Made by a program: the position numbers and the translations under genes
Assembly (NCBI GenBank): GCA_021234155.1
Contig: JAJEKV010000050.1
Coordinates: forward strand, 5,566,195-5,630,194
Direction: 5' to 3'
DNA length: 64,000 nt
Origin: Isoetes taiwanensis
Taxonomy: Eukaryota; Streptophyta; Lycopodiopsida; Isoetales; Isoetaceae
Notes under the pieces: generated by a model
The model's input: the letters and a program-made list of their open reading frames with translations, nothing else
The model's database searches: none
Told to the model about the DNA's origin: nothing
Part shown: positions 33,436 to 44,480 of the stretch, piece after piece
Numbering within the stretch: the first letter of the stretch is position 1
Layout: each line of letters opens with the position of its first letter

Positions 33436-36279
33436 GTCAATCTTTGTGGACCTCCCAAAGGGTGTTGAGGCCGAGACTACTAAGCAAATTGTCCTCTCTG
33501 ATGGGTTGGATTGGAAGAATAAGAAGGTGAAAGTGAAGCACCAATGCAATAAGGAGCTAGTAGGTGAAGGAACTATCATACTAGGCTGATCCTATCCGGA
33601 TGTCAATGATGAAAGGTTAGGAGAGGATAAAGTGGGTGTGGCCATAACAAGTTTAGAGGAAAAATGGAAGGAAAAAGGATCAAATCACCGAGGATTGCCT
33701 TTGCTTGTATTAAACAATTGGAGGTTCCATGCATCATGCCATGGCCTATAGCCCCATTGAGTTTATAGGAGAATTCCTTTTACCGAGCGGAAGGTTGTGG
33801 ATGACACTTTTTCTTAATGCACCTCCAATAGCTGCCGGGACCACATTTTTGAGAGAAGAGGGCACACTTTCGGTGGTGAAACATTATCCTAGCAAGAGGT
33901 CCAAGTCAAGTAGTGATTGTTCACGTGAAGCTCGACTAAGGTAAGGGGAATGGAATGTTGTTGGGCTAATTGTGTTCAAAGTTTGAAATTGATGAATTGG
34001 TGGAAGCAAGAGCCACCTTCCAAGAGTTTACTTGTGATGAGAGGAGGACTTACATGTACTCCATTCATGAGCTTGCACTTCAAGATGAAAAATTTCCAAA
34101 GAAAAAAAGATACCCACTGCTAGGGACATGAATATGTAAAGTTGCATGGATACATATTCATGGCATTCCAATTTCATCTTGGCAAAATTGGCAAGCAAGT
34201 CATGCAAAGGGGAGTAAAATTGCATTACATGGAAATAATGGCATGTTGAGGCCAACTTCTAGGATCCTGGCTGCTAGGGAGGTTTTTGAAAAATATGTTG
34301 AATTCAATGCTGAGAATATGCCACATAAAAGTAGGAAAGATCAACAGGGAAAAATAGTTGTCGAGAAGAGATTGCCATCCCATTGTACCCAGAAGAGCAT
34401 ATTGGAGGAAGTGAATGCTTTGCTTCGAGAACTAAGGGTACCTGCAATATCTCAACCCAGCTTCAGTAGACTATGGAGCAAGCACTTCAAGCATGTCACT
34501 ATAGACACTTCGAACAACTTGTGTGCTAAGTTGAAAGAGATTCTTGATAAGACCAAGCAACCAAGCCAAAGGGCTAAGATAAGGGAGCAAATGAAAGATC
34601 ACATGACAGACAACTATCATGTAGATCCACTTATTGGATGTGGAGAACATTATCATGTTTGGAACCCAATAACTATGTTTGTATTATACATGACAAGATG
34701 GATCAGTCGAAGACTTGTTTGCCACAGTATAGTTATATACCCAAGCAAATCAATAGAGCTTATCATTTGCAAGTCTCTCTGACAGGTGCAATAGTGCATG
34801 GCTCGGTGCCAATTTATTATGGCCATTTTAGTTTGCAATTGTGGAGTGATGGTCCTGATTTTCATATTGGAAGTGTGATGAGGTGCTTGAGGAACTATGA
34901 GAGTGGTTATTCTGGTGACCTCCACAACCCCTGGAGGTGGTAGCCAACCACTCTTGATTGCATTGTTGGATAGAAAGCCTAATAATTTAGAGAAGTTTAC
35001 TAAGGCAAGGTTTAGGAAGTCGGTGCTTGAACATGTTGGAGCCTCAAGTTCACGTCCCCAACCTCGAGATCTACCACCAAGGTTCCTCCTCCAACTTGAC
35101 AATTGTGCTGGACCGAGAATAAAAACAGGTATATGTTCTCATTCCTATCTTATTTAACAGCCGTGGGTGTCTTTGAAAGAGTGAATTTAGGGTTCTTAAT
35201 GCCCCGACATACTCATGAGGATGTGGATGCATTGTTTGGGAAGTATAGTGCTGTGCTTGAAATCTCAAACCGTGACCAATCTTCCTAGACTAATGGAAGT
35301 TCTTAGTGAATGCATTTCACCTTCTCCTATAGGGTTGATCATACAAGAGGTGCCCGATTGGAAGAATTTTATCAAGGTTATGCTCTTGATATGGAAGGTC
35401 AATCTAGACCTCTTCAGTACACTTTCTGGGTCATGGGAAATAAGCCAATCATGCAATGGAAGATGAGACCTTCAGATGATAAATGGAGGCCAGATGAGGG
35501 AGTACCTATATGGCACGAAGATGAAAATGGTAAACCTAAGATTCCAAGGGGTCAACCAAAAGCTCTTAAGCCTTTTCCGGAGGTGGATTCATTGCAAAGC
35601 ACATTGGACGGCATTTAGAATACATCAAGTATTGGAAAAATAACCCCGATGATACCAACCTTGCATTGATAGATTATTGGACACGGTACATGGATTATTG
35701 GGACAAGTAGACACATCCTCCTCGATGAACTCAAAGATGGATGGCTACCTAAGACTAGTTGGAGAGACTTGATATTACCTGAGGAAGCGGATGATGTGGT
35801 TAGTAGTATTCGCAAGTCCATGGCTCCTCCAGCTGCTGAAAAACACTATGTTGGTCCTAGGAAAGGAAGGCCTAAATATCTCGGGCTGGAGGATTATGAT
35901 CCCAAAGATGACTTGCTTTGCCATCAATTTGCACTTATAGTACCGTGAGGCGCAAAGAGATATACCACGTGTGGATGGGTTACACCATCTCGAGGGTTTG
36001 CAAAGAAAGTAGGTGACCGCAATGTGAACAAAGTTCGGTGTGGAGTGGTGGTGTCCAGTGCACCAGTTAAATGCAGTGGCAGAGGAAGAAAGGTATAGAG
36101 ACTGTTGGACAAAGAAATGGAAGAGAAACCCTATTGAAGGGGATGATTGGGTTGAGTTAGATACTATTTTGTTTTCATGGACCCCAAAGGTCATCCCAGG
36201 CAAGACTGCTAGGGTTACAATACCTGTGGAAGTGAGGAAGAAAGCTATGATATCTCTAGGGGTCAATTCTGAGAAGTAA
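33436..36279 (+). pseudogene. DUF7869-like protein, candidate transposase
   Basis: A degenerate gene is readable across frames. N-terminal: AWIHIHGIPISSWQNW and HGNNG (34,228-34,242), as in proteins that precede DUF7869. Middle: RLPSHCTQKSILEEVNALL (34,375-34,430). RNase H-like candidate part: IIHDKMDQSKTCLP (Asp at 34,692), LLQLDNC (Asp at 35,098), ENKNRYMFSFLSYLTAVGVF, and RHTHEDVDALFGKYS (35,208 onward). A C-terminal part, DWVELDTILFSWTPKVIPG, ends at TAA 36,279. Conserved Asp residues and the HTHEDxD box are the pattern expected of this family. At least four frame changes and some stops occur. The TIR end lies 150 bp downstream, which fits the element's own transposase. The catalytic assignment is inference. 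Confidence 0.65.
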
Positions 36280-36426
36280 TTGGCAATATGTAACTTGACA
36301 TGTATATGTGAAATATTTTTAATTTTTAATGCAATCATGTTGTGCTGTTATAAAAAAAAGTCACGTTCTCGATGCAAATTTACTAACCCGGGAAAAAGTT
36401 GCAGTGCCAAAATGGTCCAAAATCCT

Positions 36427-36457
36427 GACATAAATCCAATTTAAATGAATGATGGTT
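36427..36457 (-). repeat. Right terminal inverted repeat, 31 bp
   Basis: This is the exact reverse complement of 24,897-24,927. It is followed directly by the ATTA target duplication. Confidence 0.92.
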
Positions 36458-36461
36458 ATTA
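36458..36461. repeat. Target-site duplication ATTA (right)
   Basis: It matches 24,893-24,896. The next codon, CCT, continues the copia reverse-transcriptase frame. Confidence 0.85.
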
Positions 36462-37620
36462 CCTCTTAGGAGAAGAGCAATCAAGTGTAAATGGGTCTTT
36501 ACGACAAAAATGTTAGCTGATGGAACTTTTGATAAGTTTAAAGCTCTATTGGTGGCTAAAGGATACTCACAAATTGGAGGTGTTGATTATGAAGAAACTT
36601 TTTCTCCAGTTATGCGTTGACCACTATTCGTGCACTGTTAGCATTTGCAGTGCAATTTGACTTGGAAATTCATCATATGGATGTAAAGACTGCTTTTTTT
36701 AACGGAGATATCACAGAAGAGATTTACACGGATCAGCTCGAAGGTTTTGCACTTCTAGGAAAGGAGCAAATGGTTCGTATCGTTCAAAATGATGGATGTA
36801 TTTGAGCCATACAAATGCTATACCAGAGGCTGTGGACAAGTTTGGTTTGTCTTATTGCAAAGTTGTAGCATCGCCTATGGTTATTAGTCTAAAAAATTTG
36901 CATTTGTCTAAGTTGCATTGTCCCCAGACAGATCAAGAGCATGATGCAATAAAAGACATTCCTTACACCAGTTTGATTGGAGCTCTTCAATACTTTGCAC
37001 ATGCTTCTCATTCAGATATTTCATTTGCAGCTAATCTTTTGAGTCAATTTATATCTTCTCCTGGTAAAGAACATTGGATTGCTGCGAAACGTGTTTTGAG
37101 ATATTTGAAAGGCACAACCAACTATGAACTTCTATACTGTAAGCAAGATGGCGAACAAGGAGTTATGTCCTTAACAGGTTATACAGATGCAAATTAGGCG
37201 AGTTCTGATCATCTAATGCGATCTAAAAGTGGAAATTATTTTACCGTTGGAACTTATTTACAATTATGGGCATGCAAGAAACAAAATTGTATTGCAACTT
37301 CTACTACATAATCTGATATGTGGCTGCTTCATTTGCTTATCGCAAGTTAGTTTGGTTGCGACGACACTATCACGAGCCTACACCTTGCAGATTTTGGATT
37401 CCCTCCCGCCATATCAAAGAACAAATTTGTTTTATGACAATCAGGGTGCTAATTCACTTGCGAAGGACCAAGTGTTGAATTCCAAATCTAAGCACATACT
37501 GTTAAAAAGGGCATAGCTAAGATTGAATATTGTCCTTCATATTTAATATGTGTTGATATGTTTACAAAAGCACTTCCTGGGAAGCCATTATCTGAACATA
37601 GCTTTGGGAGTTACACTAGC
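36462..37620 (+). mobile_element. Ty1/copia polyprotein, right part (RT and RNase H)
   Basis: The copia frame resumes with [21 protein letters not shown] and DYEETFSPV. After a stop and frameshift at about 36,615 it continues with HHMDVKTAFFNGDITEEIY, the reverse-transcriptase core. Then a deletion removes the YVDD region, and YTSLIGALQYFAHASHSDIS and LRYLKGTTNYEL lead into RNase H (SGNYFTVG-like, CIATSTT). ADIFTKALP appears as VDMFTKALPGKP near 37,560. Stops and frame changes show the copy is dead. A polypurine tract and the LTR follow. Confidence 0.88.
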
Positions 37621-37805
37621 TCCCATATGAGTATACTCATACTAGGAGAGAGCTCGGGGTTTTTCCTTTTGATTCCCACAAAAGTTTTTTTTTACTTGAG
37701 CTAGAGATGAACTGCAGGGGGGCATACATCTTGCAACATTGTGCATTTGATCTCACCCTCGAAGGTACATGCTACTTATTTTATTTTACAAAGTTGTAGG
37801 GGGGA

Positions 37806-38045
37806 TATTGGAACTTATTTATAATATGTCCATACAATCTTAGCCTTTGTCTATTGATAGTTCATTGTCTATTGATAGTTCATGGAGTTGAAAGGGTCTT
37901 TGCCTATCAACCCTTCATTATTGTATATAAGACCATATACTCTTCATAAATAATACATTCACTTTGGGATTAACTTGTGTTTTTTCTCTCATGTTCTTTC
38001 TGTCTTGCTGTGTCACTTTATTCCTTGCATGTTATATTTCTAATA
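37806..38045 (+). repeat. 3' LTR of the copia element, 240 bp
   Basis: A polypurine run (TAGGGGGGA) precedes TATTGGAAC at 37,806, and the region closes with TTCTAATA at 38,045. These are inverted ends of the copia TGTTGGAA...TTCTAACA type, with both outer dinucleotides changed to TA. A TATA-like AAATAATACATTCA lies inside. No 5' LTR is present in the window. Confidence 0.65.
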
Positions 38046-38283
38046 GGCAGATGAAGTGGCAACGACGCCATAGATTCCTCCGGTATTTATACAGCCTTTG
38101 GTCTTTTTTTTGAGGGAGGATATGGAGAAGAAGTTTTATACCCTCAATTCTAGTTTCAAAGTTCTAAGCCCTTAACTCCATTTTCAAATACCCCAGTAAA
38201 TGACACCATCAATGCTTTCCATACACCCCTGCTTTTGTTTTGTCCAATGTTAGGAACTAGATCTTGATCTGGAGATGTGGAGC

Positions 38284-38730
38284 TCAAGCAAAATTTGAGA
38301 GAAGATTTTCAATGCTCTTTGAAGAAGCGTTCTTGATGAGAGAAGCATTGGCTTGCACATATATCAATATTGGATTGCATTTCTGTCGAGGAATAACAAA
38401 GAGAATGGTGCTTTCCAACGAGGGACATGGAATGGGACCATCGAGATTAGAATAACATGGAGCTAAAGATTCTAATATGTTGCATTGGCAAGTGGGATTG
38501 TGGCTTAAGATGTGGTTAACACTTGCGTCAGGCAAGCAAGCTGCCAGCTGAAAAGGGGAAAAATCTACCTTGCAAGAACTTAGAGAAGGCATGCCTACTT
38601 TAACATTACGATTAAGACAAATAGTGGATGGCACGATGGTTGAGATGCATGCGGTGCTCGGGAGCAAGCTCAAAGGTTGCTTTTCTATGTTGATTACTTG
38701 CTTATAGGGCATATATAAACTTGTGAGCAC
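38284..38730 (-). CDS. Unidentified open frame, 148 codons
   Basis: This is an uninterrupted minus-strand frame rich in Ser, Leu, Ile and Cys, with no motif I can name. Open frames of this length are uncommon in this window, which is the only positive evidence. The plus strand across the same bases also lacks a clear gene. Its 3' edge lies close to the copia LTR and its 5' edge meets the tandem duplication that begins at about 38,723. Chance is a serious alternative. Confidence 0.2.
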   Translation of the reverse strand: MLTSLYMPYKQVINIEKQPLSLLPSTACISTIVPSTICLNRNVKVGMPSLSSCKVDFSPFQLAACLPDASVNHILSHNPTCQCNILESLAPCYSNLDGPIPCPSLESTILFVIPRQKCNPILIYVQANASLIKNASSKSIENLLSNFA

Positions 38731-39247
38731 TTTGATGTCAATTCGAGATATTTTTTAGATTTTCACTAGATATTGTACATCATTCTAGTGTGTGAACTCA
38801 TTGAAGTGTGTGTGATCCTCCTTCTCCTCCTCCTCCTCCTATGATGATGCAGTATTGCAACTATTTATTTTTATTTAGAAATTGCCATGGTGATAGGGTT
38901 AGAATTGCATTAAGATGTCTTATGTGTTTCATACAACATCAAATATGGTGGTATGTTATTTATACTGACTACACACAAATTCCCAAACGGTAAGTCATAT
39001 TTATACTGACTACACACAAATTTCCAAATGGTAAGTCAGTTAGTAAAGGCCACTGCGATAAATTTCTTATATCTTAAATAAATCCTTAAATTACTTCAAC
39101 AAAGAGGGTAGCATTTATGTGCCTATGGGAGAATACACCCCATGGAAAAAATCCTTGGAAAATGCATACAATGTGAAGAACGGTCTTATAATCCTGTATT
39201 CATCAGTTGAAAGAAGTACTTCATACGAATTTTATTGGACCGATCTC

Positions 39248-40315
39248 CTAATTGCATGTTCCACATGTAGTGTCAAATGCATCATGCAAGGCAGGATCAG
39301 AGCTATGGTACCCAGGCTTTGAATACACAATTCGAGGAACAATATCCACGATATTCTGCCTCATACCATCTACTACATCAGCGGGTATGGAATCCAAATA
39401 CCCAACCACGTCGAAGGGAGGCGCTGAAGAATTCAACAGTTGAGGTATGAAAACTGAATATGAGCTATGCTTTTTGGGCAGATGCCATAGGTATTGATTA
39501 TACGCCGAATCAGGCGAGAAAAGCACCGTAATACAGCCTGCAAGGATTGCATCAAATATGGCCTTTCTTGTCGGACTATCTCCTGGCGGCATCAGGCAAA
39601 AAAAAAGATTTTAGGTATAGAAATGTAACTAGATGAGGATTTTTTACACAGTCTATTTGATCGCATCTAAGATTTTCGCACAGATTTGAATTCTGGCATT
39701 GATTTATCAAGGGGGAATCACTCATGTATAAGGGGGATATGCCATCTGCGTGCATGGGGTGGCAAAAAACCCCAATTTTGACCCCTTTCGAATAAAAATT
39801 ACCTAGGATAATGCAAAAATACCCGGAAAAAAGACCCCCTTTAATCGTATATGTACGAAAATGGGTCCAAAAAACCCCCTTCCCGTGCATGCAGATGGGT
39901 TATACGCCCAAAACTGTGAACCCCCCTTGTGATTTTTGCACAGGCGGGGCACGCTCCATCCATCTACGCTATGCCTTGGAGCACCAGAGTATGAAACCAG
40001 AGTATTCTTGTCATAGTTTTTTATCACATCTTTCCATAGCTGCATTTCTTTTGGTGTCGAAGGATGAAATCCTGTTGGATATGGAACTCCTATCTGTGAA
40101 TCTCCTCCCCAGGTATTTCTTTCTATTCCTGCTTTTGTTACATTTTGTAGTTCTTTTAGATTGAGCAAGCTTGTGCCCCAGTTTTCACTATCTTCTCCTC
40201 TAGAAAAATCCCATGCTATTCTTCCCATAATTAAAAGATGATCCCTGCCCTGTTTCCTGGTAAAATAGGGCTTGCTCTGTAACCAGCCTATTAATCTCTG
40301 GCTCAGTTTGTCCTT
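39248..40315 (-). pseudogene. Truncated MUR3-like GT47 glycosyltransferase, copy A
   Basis: This is a 5'-truncated duplicate of the gene at 40,859-42,176. It keeps LIMGRIAWDFSRGED, the GFHPSTPKEMQLWKD block and VDGWSVPR, then is interrupted by a MITE at 39,708-39,929. It resumes with CFLMPPGDSPTRKAIFDAIL-type text and CITVLFSPDSAYNQY, where copy B has CIPVLFSP. The N-terminal membrane anchor and stem are absent because the duplication breakpoint is at 40,315. A small deletion shortens FIPQEQLLNSS to FIPQLLNSS. It is not expected to make an active enzyme. Confidence 0.88.
39708..39929. mobile_element. 222-bp hAT-like MITE in copy A
   Basis: The termini CAAGGGGGAATCAC and GTGAACCCCCCTTG form a 14-bp imperfect inverted repeat. 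The flanks TGATTTAT and TGATTTTT match at 7 of 8 bases, as for an 8-bp hAT target duplication. The element is absent from the corresponding site in copy B (about 41,340). About nine bases of target sequence next to the right flank are missing in copy A. Confidence 0.7.
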
Positions 40316-40858
40316 GTGAGCACTTTGATGTCTTCGAGATATTTTTTAGATTTTCACTAGATATTGTCCATCATTCTATAGTGTGTGAACTCATTGAAGT
40401 GTGTGAGATCCTCCTTCTCCTCCTCCTCTTATGATGATGCAGTATTGCAACTATTTATCTTTATTTAGAATTTGCCATGGTGATAGGGTTAGAATTGCAT
40501 TAAGATGTCTTATGTATTTCAACATCAAATATGGTGGTATGTTATTTATACTGACTACACACAAATTTCCAAACGCTAAGTCATATTTATACTAACTACA
40601 TACGAATTCCCAAAAGGTAAGTTATATTTATACTGACTACACACAAATTCCCAAATGGTAAGTCAGTTAGTAAAGGCCACCACGATAAATTTCTTATCTT
40701 AAATAAATCCTTAAATTTCTTCAACAAAAAGGGTAGCATTTATGTGCCTATGGGAGAATACACCCCATGGAAAAAATCCTTGGAAAAATGCATACAACTA
40801 AGATGTGAAAACGGTCTTATAATCCTGTATTCATCAGTTGAAAGAAGTAATATGAATT

Positions 40859-42176
40859 TTATTGGACCGATCTCCTAATTGCATGTTCCACAGTAGTGTC
40901 AAATGCATCATGCAAGGCAGGATCAGAGCTATGGTACCCAGGCTTCGAATACACAATTCGAGGAACAATATCCACGATATTCTGCCTCATATCATCTACT
41001 ACATCAGCAGGTATGGAATCCAAATACCCAACCACGTCGAAGGGAGGCGCTGAAGAATTCAACAGCTGTTCTTGAGGTATGAAAACTGAATATGAGCTAT
41101 GCTTTTTGGGCAGATGCCATAGGTACTGATTATACGCCGAATCAGGCGAGAAAAGCACCGGAATACAGCCTGCAAGGATTGCATCAAATATGGCCTTTCT
41201 TGTCGGACTATCCCCTGGCGGCATCAGGCAAAAAGAAGATTTTAGGTATAGAAATGTAACTAGATGAGGGTTTTTTACACAGTCTATTTGATCGCATCTA
41301 AGATTTTCGCACAGATTTGAATTCTGGCATTGATTTATGAGTATGTTGCGCAGGCGGGGCACGCTCCATCCATCTACGCTATGCCTTGGAGCACCGGAGT
41401 ATGAAACCAGAGTATTCTTGTCATAGTTTTTTATCATATCTTTCCATAGCTGCATTTCTTTTGGTGTCGAAGGATGAAATCCTGTTGGATATGGAACTCC
41501 TATCTGTGAATCTCCTCCCCAGGTATTTCTTTCTATTCCTGCTTTTGTTACATTTTGTAGTTCTTTTAGATTGAGCAAGCTTGTGCCCCAGTTTTCACTA
41601 TCTTCTCCTCTAGAAAAATCCCATGCTATTCTTCCCATAATTAAAAGATGATCCCTGCCCTGTTTCCTGGTAAAATAAGGCTTGCTCTGTAACCAGCCTA
41701 TTAATCTCTGGCTTAGTTTGTCCTTCGTTTGTGCATGAGATGTAAAACAGATTTGCTACTTCTGGATCATCTGTGAGACATTCGTACATCTTCATTCTTT
41801 CCCTGAACAGAATTTCTAAGGCATATTGATCTGTTTTAAACCATGCATCTTTTGGGACTAGCTTCTCATATGCTGCATCTTCAAATTTGTCTCCAGTTCC
41901 ATTATTTCTGAAGGATTTACATATCCATTTCACCTCTGCACAGTTCTTTTCTACTAGCAGATCATTAAAATCTGCAGGCAGATCATACATATGCACATAT
42001 CTTCCTTGGCAAGGCGGGATTTGAGAAATCTTTTTAGAAAGGATGCTTCGATTTGAGCCTAGCGTTATGAACATCAGTATTATGATGATGGATATTGTTA
42101 TTGCAGAATTCCTGCCCATCCATGCTGAGCATAAATTTTGACCATTTACACCATTTGCTGCCATTTTAGGAGCCAT
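40859..42176 (-). CDS. Exostosin-family GT47 glycosyltransferase, MUR3-like, copy B
   Basis: This is a Golgi type II membrane glycosyltransferase of plant family GT47, closest in pattern to xyloglucan galactosyltransferase MUR3/KATAMARI1. Start: ATG at 42,174-42,176, a short cytosolic tail, then a membrane segment at about residues 24-40 (AITISIIIILMFITLG). The lumenal part begins CQGRYVHMYDLPADFN (the exostosin opening Y-V-Y-x-LP). LIMGRIAWDFSRGED matches the family's GR-x-x-WDFRR block, followed by SYSGAPR, LCENLRCD and the donor-site region MPPGDSPTRKAIFDAILAGC-IPVLF. One frameshift near 41,620-41,638, in a GGGCAGGG run, is the only break. The total is about 445 codons. It is probably a real gene with a sequencing indel. 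The exact sugar specificity is not determinable. Confidence 0.85.
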
Positions 42177-43437
42177 TGCAGAAGCTCATTTGTTAATGAA
42201 CACATACACATCCTAGGTTTTTATTTTCTTAGTTAGTTACCTATTTTATCAGCGGTGCAAATACAACTAATATGGTTGAAAGTATCCATCTTCTACCATT
42301 CCTTCGTATAAAAAACGGTTTGAAATACCTTTGACAGCGTGAAGCACCTTTTGTGGTATTTACTTTGTAGAAAGCTGGTTTTTGAAACCTTTAATATTTT
42401 TCTAAAAAAAAGCTAATTCCACATAGCCAGCCAACGTGGTTGCTTCATGATATTTGCGGACAAAGTCCACACCTTTGAAGTTCCTCTTATACGAAACTAA
42501 AAATGCTAATGTTCAAACAGTTGTAGTTGTTAAATACATAGTTGTCTTGTAAGATAACGTGATACCAAAAGAGTGATTTTGGAATATCCATTCTTGAGAA
42601 CCATCAATTTGCCTTAAATCATTGGAGACTAAGCCAATACCTCAAGGTAATCAAAACAAGTGAGGTTGGTGACACCAGAAGGAAATAGCGTAATAAGAAA
42701 TGATTTTTTGAAATATTGTTGTTATTCTCGGCCAATGCTCTCAACATTTGTCAAATTTCTAGAATGTTATAGATGGATCTATTTTCTAAGTTTATATGAA
42801 GCAAATGGAGCATGGTGCAAATATTTTAACATTCTTTGATATTGAGAATGTTATGGGAATGCATAGATGGGCTTGTTTAAGTTGATCGAGGGTAGTTTTC
42901 AAGTTAATGGCAAGGGTTGGAGGAAAGCATTTTGAGATATTTGTTATTTTAGGGGAAGTTATTTAAGAAGGAAAGAAATATTATCAAGTTCATTAAAGGT
43001 CCAAAGCCTTCATACCAAGCAGTGTTGGGCAAACGTTTTACTTCCCATCGGCAAATTTCCTAAGATTATTTTGACCCATCAGATATCTTATGTTTAGAGC
43101 CGGAATTTTCCATTGTCTTAATAGAAAACTATAAGAAAATTTGCCAGAAAAATTCCTACGATATATTAACTTAACCAGAAAATTTGTAATTTCAACCGGG
43201 TGTGTTCCTCGGACTTTGCCCAACACTGATACCAAGGAATTTTCTGGTTTTTAAAGCAAATGGTAATAAATGAAGGCAAAATGATCCAACTATGGGTAAT
43301 GAAATATCTTGTTTTTTAAGGGGAGACGTAGTGCATTGTGTCATAAAGTTGTTAGATAACCACCATGCATTTGCATTATGAGATGTGCAAATATATGCCA
43401 TTTGAGTAGTGAATTTTTTTCTACAAGTGTTTAGCTT
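42177..43437. other. Upstream region of GT47 gene, no other gene seen
   Basis: This is AT-rich sequence that should include the promoter of the minus-strand GT47 gene. Minus-strand frames at 43,038-43,401 are short and without family features. Confidence 0.4.
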
Positions 43438-43575
43438 GAAGGGGCAACGGTTGTCAAGTGGTCAACAATACAACATGCTAAAGTTTCCATAAAGCGCTTA
43501 CGGTTAACAAGAAGAAATTAGATGAATTTATTAAACCATTGTCAAGCAGGTGTTCGATGTCTTAAACCCCTGTCC
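43438..43575 (+). repeat. Possible tRNA-derived SINE head
   Basis: GTTGTCAAGTGGTCAA resembles an A box and CAGGTGTTCGATGTC a B box, but they are about 100 bp apart, wider than in a tRNA. It could be a diverged SINE or chance. Confidence 0.3.
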
Positions 43576-43735
43576 TTGCAGGTTAAGCCAATCTAACCGT
43601 TGCCCACCGTTGGATCGAGAAAGGGTTATATTGCATAATTACTAGAATATGCTTTTTGAGGTAATATTCCAGAGATTATTGCCCATAATCCCACGAATAT
43701 GCTTTTTAAGAGAATATTCCAGAGATTATCAGTCT

Positions 43736-43785
43736 GTATCAGAAATTGTTGCTCTGTTCTTATCAGAAATTGTTGCTCTGTTCTT
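43736..43785. repeat. 24-bp direct repeat in putative 5' UTR
   Basis: TATCAGAAATTGTTGCTCTG plus TTCT occurs twice in a row, and related CAGTTCAG repeats continue to about 43,858. The stretch lies directly upstream of the EXORDIUM-like start at 43,993. Confidence 0.7.
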
Positions 43786-43992
43786 ACCAGTTCAGCTTCC
43801 TTTCGGCATCAGATCCCAGTTCAGCCGAGCAGTTCAGTTCTTACCAGTTCAGCCGAGCCCATCCTTCTTTTGCATCCCTCAAGCAAGAATTTGGTATTCC
43901 AATTTTTCTCAATTTCTAAGGCCGTTTCTGCAAATTGTATTTCTTATTTCGTTTTCTCTGATTCAAGACCAACCCGCAATTTCATCTGCGAA

Positions 43993-44288
43993 ATGGGCTT
44001 CCGAATCCTTCTCTCTGTTGCTCTGGTCTGTGCCTGTAATCTGATCGCCATCTCTCAGAGCTTGTCCAGCAGCCATCTGTGGTGCTTAATAATCACAAAG
44101 GCCCTCTTCTATCTGGCAAGGGAGCGCTTAATATGTATGCCATTTGGTATGGCTCCTTCTCTCCTTCACAGAGGGCTCTTCTCAAGGATTTTCTGGCTTC
44201 TTTTTCTTCTGCGAATCAGAATAAACTCTATGTTAGCTGCCGGGGAATCTGTTCTAGAGTATGTGAAGCTGGGTGCAGAGTCATCTGA
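43993..44288 (+). pseudogene. EXORDIUM/PHI-1-like protein, N-terminal fragment
   Basis: ATG 43,993 opens a secretory signal peptide (MGFRILLSVALVCACNLIA). After a frameshift near 44,060 the text reads VVLNNHKGPLLSGKGALNMY and IWYGSFSPSQRALLKDFLAS, which is the conserved N-terminal block of EXORDIUM/phosphate-induced-1 apoplastic proteins (YHxGPLLxG...WYGxF..sQ..i..DF). The homology ends at about SSANQN. The expected WWxT segment and the rest of the roughly 300-residue protein are replaced by short tandem repeats (44,375-44,440) and a foldback. A truncated gene or a captured fragment. Confidence 0.75.
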
Positions 44289-44374
44289 TTCATATTCCCT
44301 TGGAGAATCTGGTAAAAAAGGCTTTGCGTGCAGACATGCAGTTCACATTCCTCAATCAAAAGCGATAAGAAGCT

Positions 44375-44440
44375 CTGCAATCCAATGCCCTGAAACTCTG
44401 CAACCCAATGCCCTGAAACTGTGCAATCCAATGCTCTGGC
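44375..44440. repeat. Short tandem repeat CCAATGCCCTGAAACT
   Basis: A unit of about 23 bp around CTGCAA(C/T)CCAATGCCCTGAAACT is repeated nearly three times between the EXORDIUM-like fragment and the foldback. Confidence 0.75.
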
Positions 44441-44480
44441 CGTTTGCAAGCGCCATAACCTGCTCGGACAGGGGTTTAAG

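Larger units (their letters stand above)
24897..36457. mobile_element. 11,561-bp TIR DNA transposon nested in copia, unrecognised superfamily
   Basis: The element has perfect 31-bp terminal inverted repeats at 24,897-24,927 and 36,427-36,457, beginning AACCATCATTCATTTAAATT, and a 4-bp ATTA target duplication. Excision in silico restores an uninterrupted copia reverse-transcriptase reading (TWTIIEL joined to [16 protein letters not shown]), so the boundaries are exact. The plus strand carries a DUF8039-like exon and a DUF7869-like candidate transposase. The minus strand carries unknown genes, a methyltransferase-like domain and an FCP1-type HAD domain. The ends are not CACTA, hAT or Mutator-like. 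I do not know of a described element with this cargo. Confidence 0.88.
38723..40315. repeat. Tandem duplication unit A around the GT47 gene
   Basis: This unit is directly repeated by 40,316-41,725. Both junctions show the trinucleotide CTT (38,720-38,722, 40,313-40,315 and 41,723-41,725), consistent with microhomology-mediated duplication. Unit A is longer because of a 222-bp MITE. Confidence 0.88.

Noticed and set aside
24897-36457. CACTA (En/Spm) element, suggested by the DUF8039-like exon
   Set aside because: The ends read AACCATC, not CACTA, and the target duplication is four bases, not three. No TNP2-type transposase was found.
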